Shown here: positions 12,050-22,856 of the stretch, in pieces | Layout: every line of letters starts with the position of its first letter | How positions within the stretch are numbered: position 1 is the stretch's first letter | The notes under the pieces: generated by a model | What the model was told of the DNA's origin: nothing | The model's database searches: none | The model's input: the letters and a program-made list of their open reading frames with translations, nothing else | Made by a program: the position numbers and the translations under genes | Assembly: GCA_009823505.1 (NCBI GenBank) | Contig: VZQC01005731.1 | Location: forward strand, 130,199 to 194,198 | Length of the DNA: 64,000 nt | Reading direction: 5' to 3' | Source: Rhizomys pruinosus | Lineage: Eukaryota; Chordata; Mammalia; Rodentia; Spalacidae

Positions 12050-12480
12050 TGTCAGGTTCTCTAAAGAAACAAAGCAACAGGACGAATATAAGCTATTACA
12101 ATTTATTGATTTGCTCAAATGACAGTGTTCAAAGAGTCCAAATGTAGCTGCACCACACTGGAAAGGCCGAGAATCCAGAGAATGGCTCAGTCCGCAAGGC
12201 TGGAATGTCTCAGCAGTCCTAACCCAGCACTGAAAGCCTTGGGGGATTCCTGGAAAGCCGCTGGTCTTCAGTCTACATTAGAATCCAAGAAGTTGAACAC
12301 AGCAGCAAGACAAACTCACCGATGAGAGAGGCAAGCCACAGGAGAAAAGCCAGCTCCCTTGCCATGGCCTTAATACTGCCTGCAGCCAGCAAGGACTTGG
12401 CCCCTCCGGGTTGATGTGTCCATCGAAGACCCTTCTTTCTTATTCTTAGCCAAGTCAAGTACACCCGACTCTACATTCAC
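12050..12480 (-). mobile_element. LTR-like rodent interspersed repeat nested in the L1
   Basis: It starts tgtcaggttctctaaagaaac and includes gagaatggctcagtccgcaagg and ctggaatgtctcagc. I recognise this as a dispersed rodent repeat but cannot name the family with confidence; the orientation is also uncertain. L1 sequence resumes after about 12480. Confidence 0.5.
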
Positions 12481-13272
12481 ACGCTTCAGTTGTTGTTGCC
12501 TCAAGTGCTTTTAGCTGCAAAGTTAGATCATTCACTTGTGACTTGTGCTCTTTCTGTTTCTAATGTAGGCACCACAGGGCAATAAACTCCTCTTAGGACT
12601 GCTTTTAAAGTATCCACATAGGTTTTGGATTGTTGTGTTATTAATCTGTTTCCAGTGTCAGGAGAGCTTTATTTTCTTTTCTTCATTCCTTGACCCATTC
12701 ATTATTCAATGGCAGAGTGTTGTTTAAGTTCATGTGTTTCTTGATAGATTAGTACGGAGTTTATAGTCTGAGTGTTGTTTGACTTTATTATTATTGCACG
12801 GAGGTAGAAGGCATGAGAATTATTTCAATCTTTTTGTATTTGTGGAGGTTTTCTGTCCATATTTTTTTTTGTGAGGTTTTGGAGAATGTTCCTGTGAGGT
12901 GTGTGTAGAGTGTATTCTCTTGGTTTAGGGTGGATATGATTCATAAATGTCTGTTGAGGTCCATGTTGGTTGTATCATATCGGTTCAGTTCAGATGTCCT
13001 CTCGTTATTGCTTTTGCACCTGTTACCTATCCAAAGGCCGTGCCGTATTGAAAGCCCCTCTATGAGTTACTGGCGTTAATCCTGTGCCTTGTGGTCTGCG
13101 AGATATTGTTTTATCAAAGTTGGTGCACCAGTTTTGGTGCATATAGGCATCATAAATTGTGAAATCTTCTTGATTGGTCCTTTGATTAAAAATGTGATGG
13201 CCTTCTTTGTTCTCTTTCTGATTTCTTTTACCTTTGAAGTCTATTTTTCCTGATCTTAAAATACAACATCCT

Positions 13273-13519
13273 TGGGGCTGGAAGATGCCTAAGCGGTTAA
13301 GACACCGCTGGCTCTTCAGACCTCAGGTCGATCCACCTGCACCCACATGGCGGCGTGAGTACGGTCTGTAACTCCAATTCAGAAGAACTCCAGTTCCAGG
13401 GGGACCGGACCCTCTTCTGACTCTGTCCGCCAGTCAGTTGCATGAATGGTGTACAGAGCCTGCATGCAGACAGTACATTCATAACAATAAAAAAATTAAT
13501 AAATTAATAAAAAATTTTT
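13273..13519 (+). mobile_element. B2-superfamily SINE (17-bp-duplication form), deletion-rich
   Basis: It has the B2-type head and tail and both 17-bp units. Many single bases are missing relative to sister copies (ggctggaagatgcctaagcg). The approximate target duplication aaaata(g)caacatcc lies at 13256-13272 and about 13520-13536. Confidence 0.9.
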
Positions 13520-13749
13520 AATAAAAATAGCAACATCCTGCTTCTTTTTGGTCCATTTGCTTGAAATATTTTTTCCATGCCTTTCACTTTAGAGTGGTGC
13601 CTGATCTTGAAGGTAGATGTGTTCTGTAGACAGCATGATGATGGGTTTGTTCCTAATCAAGCTCCCAGTCTATGTCTTTGACGGGAGGAATTTAAGTCCA
13701 TTAATATTTAGTTATATGATTTTATTTGTTTTTTTTTGTTTTTTTTTTA

Positions 13750-15161
13750 ATCCATTGCAGTTTTGTTTAGTGATCTAGTTCTACAGTACGCTTTATTGAT
13801 CTCTCTTTCTCAGGCCGGGGACGGCTCCTTTTTTCTGTCTTTTAAATTGCTTCAATATTCTCTGAAGGGTGGTAGAATGTATCCTTCATTATTATTCATG
13901 GAAAATTTCTCTTCCTTCAACTATAACAACATTTTGCTGGGTATAGTAACCTGAGTTGGCATCTATAGTCCTTTAACACTGGGAATCCTTTGCTCCATGT
14001 TCTTCTTGCTTTCATAGTTTGCACTGAGAAGTCAGTTGTAATTCTGATAGGTTTCCCCTTATAGGTCACTTGTTGTTTTTCTCTTGTGGCTTTAAGAATT
14101 TTGTCTTTGTTTTGGGCGTCTAGCATTTTAACTATGATATGATGTGGAGAGTTTCTTTTCTGCTCTTGTCTGTTTGGAGTTCTATTTGCTTCTTGTATTT
14201 GTATTGGTTTGTCTTTTTTTAGTTTGGGGAAATTTTCATCTATTATTCTGTTGAAGATCTGATCAATACCATTCTCTTGGGATTCTTCTCCTTCCTCTAT
14301 TCCTACAATCCAGAGATTTGATCTTTTCATCGTGTCCCACAGTTCCTGGTTGTTGCGCTTTTGTGTATTTTTAAATTTTTCATAATCTTTTTTTTTATTT
14401 TTTATTTATTTTTCTCTATGTGTATGAATGTACTGTCTGCAGACAGGTCTGTGCACCCATGTCGTGCAATGCTGCGGAGGTCAGAAGAAGGTGTCAGATT
14501 CCCCTGGAACTGGAGTTCTCATGGAATTGGAGTTTCAGATGGTTCTCGGCCGCCATGTGGGTGCTGGGGATTGAACTCGGGTCCTCTGCAAGAGCAGTCG
14601 GTGCTTTTAACTGCTAGGCCATCTCTCCAGCCCCGATTTTTCATAATCTTTACTTGAGGTTTTTAGTTGTTCTGTGTTATCTTCCAGGTCTGATATTCTT
14701 TGTTCTGCTTCCTCCATTCTGCTTCTGAGGCTTTTTCCATTCCTTTCCTCTTGATTGGATGAGTGTTTGATTTCCTTTTTCATTTCCTCTTCTGATTTCT
14801 TTAGTATTTCCACATCCTATTGGAGCTTCTCAATCTCTTCCTGTAGCTCTTTGCTTCACTGGTTGGTTTCCTTATCTTTTTCAACATGGAATCTTTTCAG
14901 TGTTTCCACTTCCTTCCGGAATTTGTCATTCTCTCTCTCTAGGTCCTTCTTGAGTTTTTCATTCTCTTTTCTTAATTTTTTTATTTGCTCTTCATAATCT
15001 TGTACTTCTTTAAGTATGTTCACAATTGTACTTCTAATATCTGTGTCCTGGTCCATCCCCAGGGGGATCCCACTGTAGGAATCTTCCACAGAGTTGGTAG
15101 AGCTTGGTGTGGATTTATCCTGCACCTTTCCCACATTGTCTCTTCTTCGTGTCCCTGGCAT
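13750..15161 (-). pseudogene. L1 ORF1 (ORF1p-like RNA-binding protein), broken
   Basis: L1 ORF1p is a trimeric RNA-binding chaperone that packages L1 RNA. The likely start is the Met at 15161 (MPGTRRRDNVGK). A Glu/Lys-rich coiled coil follows, with EEQIKKLRKENEKLKKDLER as a clear heptad stretch. Beyond the SINE are the RRM and C-terminal domains, with typical ORF1p strings such as IIDENFPKLKKDKPIQIQEA and RTPNRQEQKRNSPHHIIVK. Damage visible: an in-frame stop near 14820, a B2-type SINE inserted at 14391-14635, and a one-base loss near 13930 after RLLYPAK that ends the frame. Removing the SINE and one target-duplication copy from the 13917-15161 stretch leaves about 330 codons, near the usual family length of about 350-370. 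Confidence 0.85.
14391..14635 (-). mobile_element. B2-superfamily SINE disrupting L1 ORF1, 16-bp target duplication
   Basis: Antisense element of the 17-bp-duplication subfamily. The perfect direct repeat ATTTTTCATAATCTTT is at 14375-14390 and 14636-14651. It splits the L1 ORF1 coiled coil from the RRM domain. Confidence 0.97.
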
Positions 15162-15431
15162 ATGGGTTTCTCTTTGCCTGTATTCCAATGTGAATCCCAG
15201 ATGCCTCTTCACTGTGTTGAAGGCTTGCTTTGCTTGCCTCCTTCAGATGCCTTCCTTGTTTGATTGATTTTTCTCCTTTACTCCTTGCTTATGGAGTGTT
15301 GAGTTGTCTAAGCTTTAGGCTTTCTATTAGAAGTCTAATTCACTCTTCTCTTTTTGTTCTGAAGGTTCTCCAAAGAATCCACTTGGACACTCCTTCAGCA
15401 ATCCCAGTTGGGGGGGGGGATCTCATCCTGT

Positions 15432-15640
15432 GGTACCTGTGCTTCAGGTGGTCTTGGCAGATCCCTGATCTCAAGACTCACACAAACCCGCCTTTTATAC
15501 CAGCTGGGAGGACAACTCCGCCCCCTCAGCCACACAAGCCAATCAGGCCAAAGACAACAAAATCTAATCAAACAATCCGCCTGGCTGAAGCACCCAGCTT
15601 CTACCTGTGCTTCAGGTGGTCTTGGGAGATCCCCCAGTAG
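15432..15640 (-). promoter_or_regulatory. L1 5' UTR promoter with TATA, GC and CCAAT boxes
   Basis: Read on the minus strand there is, in order, a CCAAT-type element (CTGATTGGCT, 15537-15546), a GC box (AGGGGGCGG, 15518-15526) and a TATA box (TATAAAAGG, 15491-15499). A 30-bp segment containing acctgtgcttcaggtggtct occurs twice, starting at 15435 and 15603 (168 bp apart), which looks like a monomer pair. It lies about 300-480 bp upstream of the ORF1 start, so it is probably the element's internal promoter; activity is inferred. Confidence 0.6.
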
Positions 15641-15766
15641 TTTAAGCTGTAGATACAATTAGTAACTCCTTTGTGGAGTTCTGCATATGCCTATGTGTGC
15701 ATGTGCATATGGAAACAGAGGACAGTCTTGGATGTCATTCTCAGAATATGATCCATCTTCTTTTTT

Positions 15767-16008
15767 TTATTATTAATTTTATTTATTTCTGTATGTGTAT
15801 GAATGTACTGTCTGCATGCAAGTCTGTGCACCCGTGTCGTGCAACGCCGCGGAGTTCAGAAGAGGGTCTCGGATTCCCCTGGAACTGGAGTTCTCCTGGA
15901 ATTGGAGCCCCAGACGGTTCTCAGCCGCCATGTGGGTGCTGGGGATCAAACCCGGGTCCTCTGCAAGAGCGGTCGGCGCTCTTAACCGCTAGGCCATCTC
16001 TCCAGCCC
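15767..16008 (-). mobile_element. B2-superfamily SINE with 14-bp target duplication
   Basis: Antisense copy of the 17-bp-duplication subfamily. The direct repeat CCATCTTCTTTTTT is at 15753-15766 and 16009-16022. Confidence 0.95.
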
Positions 16009-16022
16009 CCATCTTCTTTTTT

Positions 16023-16190
16023 ATACAATATATATTTTATTGAATTTTTGTGCATTTCATACAATACATCTTAATTGTATTTATGTGCCTCCTCCCCTAT
16101 ACACTCCCCCCATAGCCACTCCTCCACCAGATTTCATGCATTCTGTCACATATGTTAAGGCCTGTTAGTCAAGTTGTATCCCCAGACATC
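16023..16190 (-). mobile_element. Short L1 3'-end fragment
   Basis: An AT-rich end is followed by ctcctcccctatacactccc and atttcatgcattctgtcaca, resembling the L1 3' ends at 57340 and 43000 in this window. Confidence 0.5.
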
Positions 16191-16412
16191 CCTCATCTTG
16201 AAACAGGGTCTCTCACTGGTCTGGAGCTCACCAACTAGTTCCACCTGGCTGACTGGCACGCCCCAGGAACCCACCTATCTCCGCCTCCCCAGCACTTAAA
16301 AGCACGCCACCATTCCCAGCTTTTTTTTTAACATAAATTTTGGGGGTTGAATTTGGGTCCTTGTACTTGCAAATTAGGTGCTTTGCCAACTGAGCCATTC
16401 CCCCAGCCACTC

Positions 16413-16968
16413 TTGTGAAGTTTAAAAAAGTTAGTATACAAAAAAATAAATAAATAAAAATAAAAGGTAGTCTACAAAGTCAAATGTCCCTGTAGTCTCA
16501 GTCATCCTGGGAGCCGCTCCTGTGACTCCAGGCACACACAGAATACCCACTCAAGCTCTTCTTTAGCGCTGACATGTGTGAGCAGTTCTGGATGAGCAGC
16601 AGCTGCAGCCACTGGCTTGAGTTTTACCACAAGATCTGTGTCTCTAAGTCCTCGATGTCAGCCAGGAAGAGGCTCTCACGGGCCAGAAGGCTCAGACTGC
16701 CATGACAGCAGCACAATCGGCCTTCCCTTCCCTCCAGTCTCTCTTTGGGGTGAATGCCTACCCAGAAGAATCTGGAAAGCACACTTCCTACTTATTAAGA
16801 CTGTCCATAGCCCCGCCACCACCACCACATCATATCATCAAGTCTTGACTTCTGAACCTCTGTAAATTCAAAGTTCTTTTGACTAATGTCACCACTGTAA
16901 TCCAACCTATTTTCTAATCTTATGGGACTTAAAAATTAAGCAAGAAGTATGCTTTTTAAAAAATTCCT
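16413..16968. other. Unique sequence, no gene seen
   Basis: It begins with a short A-rich simple stretch (16438-16466). I recognise no exon or repeat family in the rest. Confidence 0.5.
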
Positions 16969-16969
16969 G

Positions 16970-17315
16970 GGGAGGCAGAGATGACTCAGTGGTTAAACAC
17001 TTGCCATACAAGTGTAAAGACTGCAGCTCAGCTCCCCAGCACTCACACAAACAGTGGGTGGGCGGACAGCCCACTTGTAATGCTAGCAAAGACGGGGGAT
17101 CCTCAGAGCAAGCGGGCTTGCTACACCAGCTGAATTTCCAAGCTCCGGGTTCAACAAGACCATGCCTCAGCTAATAGTAGAGTGATGGAAGAAGATAGGG
17201 GATGTCAACTTCTGGCCTCTATACACACATGCTCACACATGTGCACCCACATACATGTGAACATGTACACACATATACACACATACTCATGAATACGACA
17301 CAAAAATAATTTTTA
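16970..17315 (+). mobile_element. Composite rodent SINE (RSINE/B3-like)
   Basis: The head is gaggcagagatgactcagtg, then cagctccccagcactcac, then the B1-like middle (gcttgctacaccagctg, ctccgggttcaacaagacc). The tail is ggcctctatacacacatgc with CA-rich repeats. It is full-length but diverged. Confidence 0.7.
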
Positions 17316-17317
17316 AA

Positions 17318-17470
17318 AATTTTGGGGTCTTTTCCAGAGAGGGTCTCCCTATAGCCCCAGCTGTCCTGGAACTCACGCTGTAGACCAGGCTGGCCTTGAA
17401 CTCACAAAGGTCCGCCTATCTCTGCCTCCCAAATGCTAGGATTAAAGGCATGCACCATGATGCCCGGCTA
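17318..17470 (-). mobile_element. B1 SINE
   Basis: Antisense B1 from gagggtctccctatagcc to ggcatgcaccatgatgcccg, directly abutting the tail of the composite SINE before it. Confidence 0.9.
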
Positions 17471-17930
17471 GAAAGATAATTAAATATTTTTTAAACCACC
17501 AAAACCCCATAGGTGTACAAATTTGATTAGTATGTCTAAGAAAGGCTGTAAGGACACCTGTATTTACCATGACAAATCATTTTTAGGACCAGGAAAGTTT
17601 TTGAACCACTGATTTCGTAGTCCCTTCCATGCACTCGGTTTTCCTCAGCTTGGTCTAAGTATCTTTATAAAGTTTCTGATTAAAGGAACACCATTTGATT
17701 TCATTAAACAGCAAAACCTAGTGTGCCCAAATCAGTTTTCCAGTTAGTATACAGGAGAAATTAGAAGAAAAAAAAGGCAGGTAAGCAGCAGCCCTTTAGA
17801 CCACAGGCTGGGCTCGTTCCCCACAGGTGTCCCACCATCTTAGGCAGAGGACTATGAAACAATGAGAAAATGTGTTAAATAGTCAACAAGTTCTGAAAGC
17901 CAAACCATCATGACTTTGTAGTCAAAGTCA
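17471..17930. other. Unique sequence, no gene seen
   Basis: No repeat or exon recognised. Confidence 0.5.
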
Positions 17931-18084
17931 GCCGGGCGGGCGTGGTGGCACACGCCTTTAATCCTAGCACTTGGGAGGCAGAGGCAGGTGGATCTTTGTG
18001 AGTTCAAGGCCAGCCTGGTCTAGAGCGAATTCAAGGACAGCTGGGGCTACAGGGAGACCCTGTTTCGAAAAGACCAAAAATAAA
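17931..18084 (+). mobile_element. B1 SINE
   Basis: Full-length B1 with a small head duplication (gccgggcgggcgtggtgg). It ends in gaccctgtttcgaaaagacc and an A-rich tail. A short direct repeat caaagtca flanks it. Confidence 0.92.
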
Positions 18085-18930
18085 AAAAATTTTAAAAGAT
18101 ACTACAAAGTCAAAACTATGTAGCTATATACACATACCCACTGGTTCTCAAAGCCAGACCGAAAACTGAGCACCTTTAAAGGATCATGTTCATGTGTTTA
18201 CTTTATTCAACTAGTATTTCTAAGAGTGAAAAATTGAAAAAAGGTCGAGACAAGAGCTACTGTGGTAGCCTGCCAGCCTTCACGATGCCCCAGGGATCCC
18301 CACTCCAGAGTTTAAGCTTGCTATGGCTTCTCTCCAGGTCATGTCAGGGTTAGCCATGTGATCACTAGAACATACAAGGCTTGCAGAGATGCAAGCAAGC
18401 ACTGACAGCACGCCATTTCTGAGCTAGTCCTAAAGGATAGGGTGGCTTTTGGATGGCATTATCTAGGGAAAGGTGGTAATCATGTCACAAGCAGCCCTGT
18501 GGAAAAATCCCCAGGGCAAAAGACTGGGGCCTCCAGCCAACAGATACGAATGAGCCTGCTTTGAAATGGATACTCCAGCTCTGGCTGCCATTCCAAATTC
18601 AGTCTCATGAGAGACCCTTAGCCAGAACCACACAGCTAAGTCATTACCAGATTCCTGATTCCCATATTCCAGAAACTGTGAAATGATAAAGTGCTGTAAG
18701 GAGAATCAACCTCACCCTTTGTACAACTCTCATAGTGTAAATATAAGGGGGTCATCAGACTTACCCTGGTTCAAAGAGGCGGGAATTCTATGTTCTTTGA
18801 CACACACTTCAATTTCTAGGATATGGATGAGGGGCATTTAAAATACTAACTCCCCTCTAAAATGACTCTGCATTTTAGAAGCTGAGCTCATTCATTACTG
18901 TGGCCTCAAAATCTTCCAGAGCCCTTGGTA
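18085..18930. other. Unique sequence, no gene seen
   Basis: No recognisable repeat or exon. Confidence 0.5.
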
Positions 18931-18937
18931 CATGATT

Positions 18938-19175
18938 GATAGATGGGTGGACGGACAAATGGGCAGATGGATGGATGGATGGATGGATGGATGGATGGAT
19001 GGATGGAATGGATGGATGGATGGAAGGAATGGATGGATGGATGGATGGATGGATGGATGGATGGATGGATGGAAAGAAGGAAGGAAGGGAGGAAGGGAGG
19101 GAGGAAGGGAGGGAGGGAGGGAGGGAGGGAGGGACAAATGGGCAGATGGATGGATGGATGGAATGGATGGATGGT
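18938..19175. repeat. Compound (GGAT)n-(GGAA)n-(GGGA)n satellite
   Basis: Blocks are GGAT (18965-19070), GGAA/GGGA purine block (19071-19130) and GGAT again to 19175. The entry sequence ggacaaatgggcagatggat occurs at both ends (from 18952 and 19131), suggesting an internal duplication. Trp/Met/Asp or Pro/Ser/Ile/His reading frames here are artefacts. Confidence 0.97.
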
Positions 19176-19860
19176 ATATCCTAAGTTGCTTAGTATAATT
19201 GGTAGTTTATCTTGGGATTTTGATATAGGAACTGCATGAGGAGAAACTAAAACTGTGCGCTCAATACTTAAGGCAGTACTGTACATATAGAGGATGGTGT
19301 ACAAAGACTTCTTCCAGGCCGTGAAAATAAAAGAACTTTATACTAAGAAAACTGAAGGATAAGAAAAAGAATCTTAAAATATTAACTCTGTGGGAGATCC
19401 CTTATGACCAATATATAACCAGCAGCACAGGATCTTCACAGTGAACTGAGCAGGAAGCTTGTTCTCTGGGCTACTGCTTGCCATCCAGGATCTTCACAGT
19501 GTAACTGAGCAGGAAGCTTGTTCTGTGGCCTACTGCTTGCCATCCAGGATCCTTCCCACCACCTGTAGTTAACAACTTCCTCCCCCTCCTCCCTTAGATA
19601 CTTGACTGGCTGAAATCACTATCAAAACAGAATTTGAAGAAAGTGTTTTACCACTTCATTAGTTTGAGTAGCACTAATTATAGAACAGGAAAAAAGAATT
19701 CAAAGGGGCTTTACACAAAGTAAGTCCAAGTGCTGAACAAAGTAGGTATGGAGGGATCAGGCCACACAACCACAGACTAGACTGATAGACACCCAGCTGT
19801 CCTTAACTCTTAACTTCCAAGCCGACCCAAATGTGGAAAGTCAGCCATCCAGCATAAAAG
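19176..19860. other. Unique sequence with one short tandem duplication
   Basis: No gene seen. The 58/59-bp duplication described separately is at 19428-19544. Confidence 0.5.
19428..19544. repeat. 58/59-bp tandem duplication
   Basis: Two copies starting caggatcttcacagtg at 19428 and 19486 differ by one inserted t and two substitutions; a third start (caggatccttcc) follows. Confidence 0.9.
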
Positions 19861-19870
19861 AAGGCACACA

Positions 19871-20132
19871 TGGGGCTGGAGAGATAGCCTAGTGGTTAAG
19901 AGCACCGACTGCTCTTGCAGAGGACCCAGGTTCGATCCCCAGCACCCACGTGGCGGCTAAGATCCGTCTGTAACTCCAATTCCAGGAGAACTCCAGTTCC
20001 AGGGGAATCTGAGACCCTCTTCTGACCTCTGCGGCATTGCACGACACGGGTGCACAAACCTACAAACAGACAGTACATTCATACACATACAAAAATAAAT
20101 ATTAAATTAAAAAAAGTTTAAAAAAAAAAAAA
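19871..20132 (+). mobile_element. B2-superfamily SINE with 10-bp target duplication
   Basis: A copy of the 17-bp-duplication subfamily with a long A-rich tail. The direct repeat AAGGCACACA is at 19861-19870 and 20133-20142. Confidence 0.96.
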
Positions 20133-20142
20133 AAGGCACACA

Positions 20143-21228
20143 AGCCAGGGTAGAACACAGCTTTTATCACTCCTAACCACATTTCATTGGCTAGGATTCA
20201 ACCACAAATCCCAATGACTACCCTGGCAACCTCCTCCCAGCACCATCTCTGCTCTACACAGAGAGACCATGACCTGTGCAAGACTGCTAACCTCTATAAC
20301 CACAGCATTCATTCACAGAAAGGCATCAACACTTGATAATAGCTTAAAGTCTCCCCAAAATTATTGGAATAAATCATTAATTTAAGCTAAAAGAATGATC
20401 TAGACAGAAGACCAGGCACCTGAGAACAGTGTTAGGTTTCACACTCGTCTCATTTGGGTCTGGGACCAAAATCAGTGCTACCAAGCCCTTGCTATCAGGC
20501 TGTTGAAAGAACAAGAAAGAAATGTGAGGGGCAGTTTTCAAAGTGGGTAAGAAGTAAATACATGATGCTCTACTCTGACCTCGATGTAATAGAAGCAATT
20601 AGAGAGCACTGCAAGTTTTAGGCCACCTAAGAAAATGTGATCATGATCGCTCCTTCATTTCCTTTGAGTAAATTTTAATGATCTCCCTCTTCTAGTAATT
20701 GCTATGTTTCTAGCTTCCCAGTGGTCCTTCAGGTTTAAGTGAATTATGATTAGGAGCTGCTAATTATAGCTGTGAGATACAGGAACGACAAGGGGAAAAA
20801 TTCATGAATACGCACACATGACAAAAGTGGGCTAAAGCCTCTGTGCATGGGCCTTCAGAGGCCCAGAGAGAAGGATGTGGAAGTCAACGAGCATCCTCGA
20901 GACAGGGCTTGTTCTGCCTGCCAGAGCCTCAGCACTCTGGTGACTGGACTGTCGGTGCTCAAAGTGCACACAGAGTTTTTTATAGCATTAGTTCCTCTGA
21001 AATCATTCCAACCACAGGCCCATATTAGCCAATTGCTCAATGACTACATGGCAAATGAGAAAGCATGTTACACCGATAGAGACAGGCCCCAACCCTCTGT
21101 CTCTGGATAGAAGCAAGGCAGCTGCTTGAGCTCTTAACAAGACGCAGCTCCCACACGTCCCTTCCAACACTTGACATTCAAACCAAGGAAGAGCAATATT
21201 CACGATGTTTCATAAACGTTGATTCCAA
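20143..21228. other. Unique sequence, possible conserved noncoding segment
   Basis: No SINE or exon is seen. About 20635-20800 is AT-rich and well-formed, with TAATTA-type homeodomain cores (gctgctaattatagctgtg). Conservation cannot be judged from one sequence. Confidence 0.4.
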
Positions 21229-21440
21229 GGCTGGAGAGATGTCTCAGTTTAGGAGCGCTTGCTGCTTTTCCAGAAGACCCAAGTTCAGTTCCCGGCACCC
21301 AAGTTGGACATCTCACAGCCACCTGTTAACTCTAGTTCTATGGAATCCAATACCCGCTTCTGGACACCAGAGGCACCTGCACCTGTAGTATACATTCACG
21401 CAGCCGCATGCGCACAAATAGAAATAAGTATTCTTAAGTC
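21229..21440 (+). mobile_element. Old B2-superfamily SINE
   Basis: A diverged head (ggctggagagatgtctcag, cagttcccggcaccc) and a B2-type body (cccgcttctggacaccag). It lacks the lineage-specific tail of the younger copies. Confidence 0.7.
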
Positions 21441-21701
21441 TATTCTGGATATGAATGGATATAATATGAATATTAACAAGCACTTTCTTATAATGTGATC
21501 GAAATGTAAAAATGGAGTATATTTCCTGGCCTCTAAACATCATTTCACATTATACTGAGCTGTAAGAACCCAGAGAAACAGAGAAAATCTTCATTTCCTC
21601 AGGAAGGATAATCCTTAATCAACTTCCCCATCCTCCAAGTATCAGAGCTGAGGACCCCAACATCCACAGAAGTCGGAGACCCAAGGAAAAGCTATGGATG
21701 G

Positions 21702-22109
21702 TGTGCTGGATAGCTTTTGTGTCAACTTGACATGCCTGGGTTGAGGGAGCCTCAGTTGAGGAATTGGCTCCATTGGACTGGCCTGTGGCCACATCTGTGG
21801 AGTATTGTCTTGATTGTTGAGCAACGTGGGAGGGCCTGGCCCACTATGGATGGTGTCACCCTGGGCAGGTTGTTGTGTACCATATAAGAGGGCAGGCTGG
21901 GCATGGGCCAGGGGAGCAAGCCAGTAAGCAGCACTCCTCCATGGCCTGTGCTTCAGCTCCTGCCTCCAGGTTCCTGCCCTGAGTTCCTGCCTTGGGCTCC
22001 CTGAGTGATGAACTGTGACCCAGGAGATGTAAGCTGAATAAACCCTTTCCTCCCCAAGTTGGTGTCGGTCAGAGTGTTTTGTCACAGCAATGGAAGACAA
22101 ACTACAACA
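21702..22109 (+). mobile_element. MaLR-type solo LTR (408 bp) with 5-bp target duplication
   Basis: It begins TGTGCTGGATAGC with the hallmark tgtcaacttgaca. It contains a TATA-like accatataagagg (about 21878) and gtaagcagcactcctccatgg. A polyadenylation signal in gctgaataaaccctttcc is near 22035, and it ends in CAACA. Perfect 5-bp direct repeats GATGG flank it at 21697-21701 and 22110-22114, as expected for ERVL-MaLR. No internal coding region remains. Confidence 0.85.
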
Positions 22110-22114
22110 GATGG

Positions 22115-22534
22115 GTAGTTGCTATGGTGCCCAAAAGTTATTGGTTAGTGCCAGGAAATGAATAGGATCATGTTTAGGTAGTAACGCAGAAGCAAAATTA
22201 GAGTTCCATCTCCTGTGGTTGGGAGATTGTAAGAAGACTGAAAAATAGGCCAATTTTTTCAAGGAAAAGTTATTGAAGGACAAGAATCTCATGAAGACTC
22301 CAATAAGATACTGATTTGCAGACAAAAAAAAAACAAACCACCACCCCCACCACTCATGGCTATCTTAGCATTATACCAGGCTACTACCTTCAGGCTGGCT
22401 GGGTGGCTGTTACCAAGACTCAACATCACATATCAATAAAACATCTCTAAAATTATCTAAAATATACTTCCTATATTTTCCATCCATCCATTCAAAAATT
22501 TTCATCCAACTCAAAAATAAATAAATAATAAATA
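22115..22534. other. Unique sequence, no gene seen
   Basis: Contains an A/C-rich simple run at 22323-22350. Nothing gene-like. Confidence 0.5.
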
Positions 22535-22625
22535 GTATTTATCAAGCACATAGACTCTATGCCAGACTGTCCTGAGCACTGAGAGATTTCTCGAGCAGCC
22601 AGAGTCATTGCTCTCATGGAATTTG
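22535..22625 (-). mobile_element. MIR fragment
   Basis: tttatcaagcacatagactc, tatgccagactgtcctgagc matches the MIR core in its usual antisense form. Confidence 0.65.
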
Positions 22626-22856
22626 CATAATATTAAGAAGAAATCCTACTCTACCTTCTCCTTCACTCATACTAATGAAGAAAACCCAACTCTCCTTCTT
22701 CCTTTCACAATTACTACCACACATTTAATGCATGTCCACTACAGCACAGCAAGGGCCACACAGAGGAGCAAAGTGTGATCCTTGGTCCAGACAAGAAGAC
22801 CACACATTCACAAAAGGGTACAATGTACCCAGGAGTTACAGGTTGAATTTTGTCCC

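Larger units (their letters stand above)
9175..15655 (-). mobile_element. Near-complete L1 retrotransposon with nested SINEs
   Basis: Read on the minus strand: 5' UTR (about 15655-15162), ORF1 (15161 to about 13750), an ORF2-derived region (about 13700-9320) and a short 3' end with a T-rich (poly(A)) boundary near 9175. Antisense ORF2 landmarks include ccattgtgtagatgtacca near 9394 and ttgacccattcattattc near 12690. Insertions inside it are a B1 (11246-11390), an LTR-like repeat (12050-12480) and two B2-type SINEs (13273-13519, 14391-14635). The ORF2 part has no long open frame and is rich in single-base deletions, while ORF1 is much better preserved. I found no target duplication. Confidence 0.85.
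15680..16412 (-). mobile_element. Composite rodent SINE (RSINE/B3-like) split by later insertions
   Basis: The 3' part lies at about 15680-15755 (tgtgtgcatgtgcatatgga, gaggacag). The B1-like middle plus tRNA-like head lies at 16195-16412 (cagggtctctcactgg ... ttgccaactgagccattcc). The intervening L1 3' scrap (about 16023-16190) and the B2-type SINE (15767-16008) arrived later. Confidence 0.55.
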
